Assembly: GCA_023434535.1 (NCBI GenBank) | Contig: JAEYSR010000055.1 | Coordinates: forward strand, 1 to 8,320 | Direction: 5' to 3' | Source of the DNA: Actinomycetes bacterium | GTDB lineage: Bacteria; Actinomycetota; Acidimicrobiia; Acidimicrobiales; Microtrichaceae | Length of the DNA stretch: 8,320 nt | Part shown: positions 5,719 to 8,320 of the stretch, piece by piece | Numbering within the stretch: position 1 is the stretch's first letter | Layout of the letters: every line of letters begins with the position of its first letter | Position numbers and translations under genes: made by a program | Notes under the pieces: model-generated | Seen by the model: only the letters and a program-made list of their open reading frames with translations | What the model was told of the DNA's origin: nothing | The model's database searches: none

Positions 5719-7637
5719 GCCGCCGCACGACGTCACGCCGTCACGCCCCCCTGGTCGCCGCGCTGGTCACCGTCCTGGTCGCCGGCGGCGCCGTGGTCGG
5801 GCTCGGCGCGGGAGCGGCCGACGGCCCGTCCACGCTCAGCGGGGCCTCGCTCGAGTGGTCCTTCAGCGAGGAGCTCAACACCGGAGCCTTCGACGGCTCG
5901 TGCAACCACCTCAGCGCGGGCCGGACCGACGGGTCGGCCGGCCTCTACAAGGGGATCGACGGCGACGTGACGGTGCAGAAGCGCACGACCGCCGGCACGT
6001 TCGCCACGCTGTCGGACTGGTCGACGCGGTGCAACGACGCCAACGGCACCAAGGTGACCTCCGGTGGCACCGCCCGCCTGGGGCTGCGGGTCCGCCTCAC
6101 CGGCGGCGACGGCACCCACGACCCCGCCACCGGCGCGACCACCGTCCAGTGGAACGGCACGTTCTCCGCCAACCTCTACGACGAGCTGGTGCCGCTGTGG
6201 TTCAGCGACGTGCGCCTGACCGTCGACACGTCCGGCAACGGCACCCTCACCGCCACCCTGGGCGGCTTCGCCTCCAGCCTGGACAACCCCGACGTCCGTG
6301 AATCGATCCCGCCGCTTCCCGGCGTGGTGATCGCCCGCTTCGGCGGCGTGGCCGCTGCCGGCTCCACGGGCTTCACGGTCACGCCGCAGTACGCCGGAGT
6401 CGCGATCGACTCGCTCGACCCACCCCAGGTCCGCAACACGCCCTCGTGGGGCTCGTGGCCGGTGGAGCTCGTGCGGGCGATGGAGCGGACCGGCACCAAC
6501 GCCTACTGGTTCTCGACCGGCAGCTCGTCGGACGCGCGCAAGGCCCCTGCCCCGCTGACCGTGGCCTTCGGTCCGATGGTCGCGCCCACCACCAGCTCGA
6601 CCACCACGAGTACGACGACCACCGCCCCGTCGACGACCACGACGACCACCAACCCCACGACCAGCACGACGGCCCCCACCACCACGGCTCCCGGCAGCAC
6701 GACGACCAGCACGCCGGCGACCACGACCACCACCGTCGCCACGACCACCACCACGGCGCCGACGACGACCGTCGCTCCCACCACGACCTCACCTCCCACC
6801 ACGACGTCACCTCCCACCACCTCGACCACCACCGCGTCGACCACCACCACCACCTCGACCACCGCGTCGACCACGACGCCGCCGACCACGACCGCCCCGA
6901 CGAGCACGACGGCCGCACCGGCGCCCGTCGTGTCAGACGCCTCGGCATCGGCGACGGGAGCATCGGGCAGCGGTACCGGGTCCGGCCGTTCGAGCACCGG
7001 CTCGCGCTCCTCCGGCTCCTCGACCCGTTCGGGATCCTCGTCGAGCTCGGACGCCGACGGATCGGTGCTCGCCTCCACCGACGAGGAGATCGCCGCGCCA
7101 GCTGCGACCGCGACGCCGGAGACCGCGACCCCGTCGGCCGGTGCCTCGTCGCCGACCGTCCGCAAGGTCGGCGCGGCCCTGGAGTACACGGCGATGTCGG
7201 CCAGCTACCGGCCGAGCTGGAACCCCGCGACGCCCGGCCGGGTGGAGATCACCTACACGGTGCAGAACATCGGCGACGTCACGGTCGCGGCACGGGGCGG
7301 CGCCGAGGTCTCGCCCGCCGTCGGCCCCGGGACGTCGGCCGACCTCGAGGTCGCGGCCATCGCCCCCGGGCGCAGCAGCACCCAGACCCAGGTCGTCGAC
7401 GGCGTGTGGCCCGGACTCGGCACCGAGACGGTCGTACGGCTCGAGCCCTACGTCCCCGCCGATCCAGAGATCGACCTGACCGCGGCGACGATCACCGCCC
7501 GCACCTCCGGAACCGTCTGGCCGTGGCAGCAGGTCCTCGCCCTGGTCCTGCTCGCCGCCGCCGCTGCGGTCGCCGGGGTCTGGGCCTGGCGACGGCGTGC
7601 CGGCACCGCAGCGACCACCGGCGGACCCACCGCCTGA
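5715..7637 (+). CDS. Stalked, membrane-anchored HtaA-domain haem-binding protein
   Basis: 640 aa. ATG 5715 overlaps the previous stop (ATGA); the frame is open upstream to 5118 only as a shadow. Signal peptide about 1-35, ending AGAADG. HtaA-type domain (PF04213-like) about 40-290: LEWSF near the start, Cys63 and Cys106 as a possible disulfide, QWNGTF with Tyr155, LTVD and LTATLGGF, then YWFSTGSSSDARK near its end. HtaA domains in corynebacteria take haem from haemoglobin and pass it to HmuT. Residues 292-404 are a Thr/Pro stalk and 405-480 a Ser/Gly/Ala linker. Residues 482-600 form a second beta-rich domain (VEITYTVQNIGDVTV), resembling the Ig-like part of actinobacterial DUF916-type surface proteins. 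A helix at 602-625 begins VWPW and is followed by RRR, placing the bulk outside. The stalk would lift the HtaA domain off the membrane. HtaA is well supported; the second domain is tentative. Confidence 0.88.
   Translation: MSRRTTSRRHAPLVAALVTVLVAGGAVVGLGAGAADGPSTLSGASLEWSFSEELNTGAFDGSCNHLSAGRTDGSAGLYKGIDGDVTVQKRTTAGTFATLSDWSTRCNDANGTKVTSGGTARLGLRVRLTGGDGTHDPATGATTVQWNGTFSANLYDELVPLWFSDVRLTVDTSGNGTLTATLGGFASSLDNPDVRESIPPLPGVVIARFGGVAAAGSTGFTVTPQYAGVAIDSLDPPQVRNTPSWGSWPVELVRAMERTGTNAYWFSTGSSSDARKAPAPLTVAFGPMVAPTTSSTTTSTTTTAPSTTTTTTNPTTSTTAPTTTAPGSTTTSTPATTTTTVATTTTTAPTTTVAPTTTSPPTTTSPPTTSTTTASTTTTTSTTASTTTPPTTTAPTSTTAAPAPVVSDASASATGASGSGTGSGRSSTGSRSSGSSTRSGSSSSSDADGSVLASTDEEIAAPAATATPETATPSAGASSPTVRKVGAALEYTAMSASYRPSWNPATPGRVEITYTVQNIGDVTVAARGGAEVSPAVGPGTSADLEVAAIAPGRSSTQTQVVDGVWPGLGTETVVRLEPYVPADPEIDLTAATITARTSGTVWPWQQVLALVLLAAAAAVAGVWAWRRRAGTAATTGGPTA
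6588..6926 (+). repeat. Low-complexity Thr/Pro-codon tract (protein stalk)
   Basis: About 340 nt made almost wholly of ACC/ACG threonine codons mixed with Ser, Pro and Ala codons. It encodes residues 292-404 of the HtaA-domain protein. An 18-bp unit is repeated in tandem at 6777-6794 and 6795-6812 with one mismatch, so the tract is likely to vary in length by slippage or recombination. Such stretches are typically extended, often O-glycosylated spacers in actinobacterial surface proteins. No CRISPR-like spacer structure is present. Confidence 0.85.
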
Positions 7638-7658
7638 CCCGATGAGATCCCAACCGAC

Positions 7659-7663
7659 AGGAG
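7659..7663 (+). promoter_or_regulatory. Ribosome binding site of the second HtaA gene
   Basis: AGGAG lies 5 nt before ATG 7669 and fixes that start. The gap from the previous stop is only 31 nt with no room for a good promoter, so this gene is probably co-transcribed. It is the only gene in the plus-strand cluster that does not overlap its neighbour and has its own clear Shine-Dalgarno, so it may be translated independently of coupling. Confidence 0.7.
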
Positions 7664-7668
7664 CACAG

Positions 7669-8320
7669 ATGCACACGAACCGCGCGATCACCCGGCGGCG
7701 CACGCTGGCCGTGGCCGTCGTCGCAGCAGCGGCGCTGGCCGCCGCCGCATGCGCACCCGAGCCCGCCGCACCGGTGGACCCGGGGACGGTCAAGAGCGTG
7801 ACGAACGCATCGTTCGAGTGGACGATCAGCCGTGAGGCCGACAACGCGGCGTTCGCCCCGGGCCAGGTGAACTACTGGTCCGCCGGCAAGTCCGACGGCA
7901 CCGAGGCCACCTACGTCGCCACCAACGGCAACGCCACCGTCCTCAAGCAGAACGCGGCGGGCACCTATGTCCCGATCAACAGCGAGACGGCGGTGAACTG
8001 GACCAACAAGAACAAGCGCGGCAACGGCGTCACCGTGACGGCCACCAACAACGTGTACCTCGGCCAGAAGGTCCGCTACTCCAACGGCACCGGCACGGTG
8101 AACACCACGACGGGCGCCGCCTCGATCCAGTGGACCGGCACCTTCACGGTGAACTTCTACGGCACCTTCACGCCGTTCTGGATCATCAACCCCAAGCTGA
8201 CCGTCGATCCGGGCGGCGCCGCCCGCCTCACCGCCACCGTCGGCGGCCGGGGCTCCTCGCAGGAGAACCCCGACCTGCAGATCACCATCCCCGACACGCC
8301 GAACATCGTCCTGGCCGAGT
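7669..8320 (+). CDS. HtaA-domain lipoprotein, 3' end beyond the window
   Basis: Partial gene: 217 codons are visible and no stop is reached. The signal peptide has a basic n-region (TRRRT, 8-12, a weak Tat-like look), a hydrophobic stretch 13-27 and a lipobox ending at Cys28 (AAAC), so a lipid anchor is likely. The following domain is clearly homologous to the HtaA domain of the gene just upstream. Shared landmarks are EWTIS / EWSFS, WSAGKSDG / LSAGRTDG, QWTGTFTVNFY / QWNGTFSANLY, LTVD, LTAT and SSxxNPD. Tyr69 stands where the upstream protein has His65, and Tyr164 matches its Tyr155. No Thr stalk is seen before the cut. It may be a membrane-proximal haem acceptor between the stalked HtaA protein and HmuT. 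That order is inferred from analogy with corynebacterial haem relays. Confidence 0.88.
   Translation, partial: MHTNRAITRRRTLAVAVVAAAALAAAACAPEPAAPVDPGTVKSVTNASFEWTISREADNAAFAPGQVNYWSAGKSDGTEATYVATNGNATVLKQNAAGTYVPINSETAVNWTNKNKRGNGVTVTATNNVYLGQKVRYSNGTGTVNTTTGAASIQWTGTFTVNFYGTFTPFWIINPKLTVDPGGAARLTATVGGRGSSQENPDLQITIPDTPNIVLAE

Noticed and set aside
6588..6926. CRISPR-like or satellite array
   Set aside because: The repeats are codon-level Thr/Pro low complexity in frame with the protein. There are no regular repeats with unique spacers.
6503..7189. Long minus-strand ORF rich in Val opposite the Thr stalk
   Set aside because: It is the antisense reading of ACC/ACG codons (GGT/CGT gives Val-rich repeats). 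It has no start signal, and the sense strand has a coherent signal peptide, domains and anchor.

Overview
This is very GC-rich DNA with strong G/C preference at third codon positions, GTG starts, actinobacterial-style lipoprotein signals, Thr/Pro-rich linkers and DtxR/IdeR-like iron boxes. It suggests a high-GC Actinomycetota chromosome. Long Thr-rich stalks would fit a lineage such as Acidimicrobiia, but the sequence alone does not settle the taxon. The window is best read as an iron-regulated haem acquisition locus with an unusual set of surface proteins.

Layout. Positions 1-635 hold no confident gene: one weak small ORF (265-420), a patch of short GC-rich direct repeats, and three strong inverted repeats (503-528, 552-590, 602-625) that probably end transcription. 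A minus-strand gene (636-1172) encodes a small predicted lipoprotein. Between it and the plus-strand genes lies a divergent control region with a palindromic iron-box-like operator (1227-1242). The plus strand then carries one compact cluster: hmuT (haem-binding lipoprotein), hmuU (permease) and hmuV (ATPase), followed by a membrane-anchored surface protein (4543-5718), a long HtaA-domain protein with a Thr stalk and C-terminal membrane anchor (5715-7637), and a second HtaA-domain lipoprotein cut by the window end (7669 onward). The first five plus-strand genes overlap head to tail by 4 or 8 nt, which indicates one operon with translational coupling. A second, more perfect operator (4530-4543) is built into the end of hmuV and the start of the next gene.

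How the genes may work together: two HtaA-type proteins would capture haem outside the membrane, one on a stalk and one lipid-anchored. HmuT would receive it, and HmuUV would import it using ATP. Low iron would derepress the cluster through a DtxR/IdeR-type repressor. The less familiar element is a pair of proteins flanking hmuTUV (636-1172 minus and 4543-5718 plus). They share an Ig-like domain that resembles the neocarzinostatin (enediyne apoprotein) family, and I propose them as additional haem-handling components. The HtaA domains are also variants that appear to lack the usual Tyr and His haem-ligand positions.
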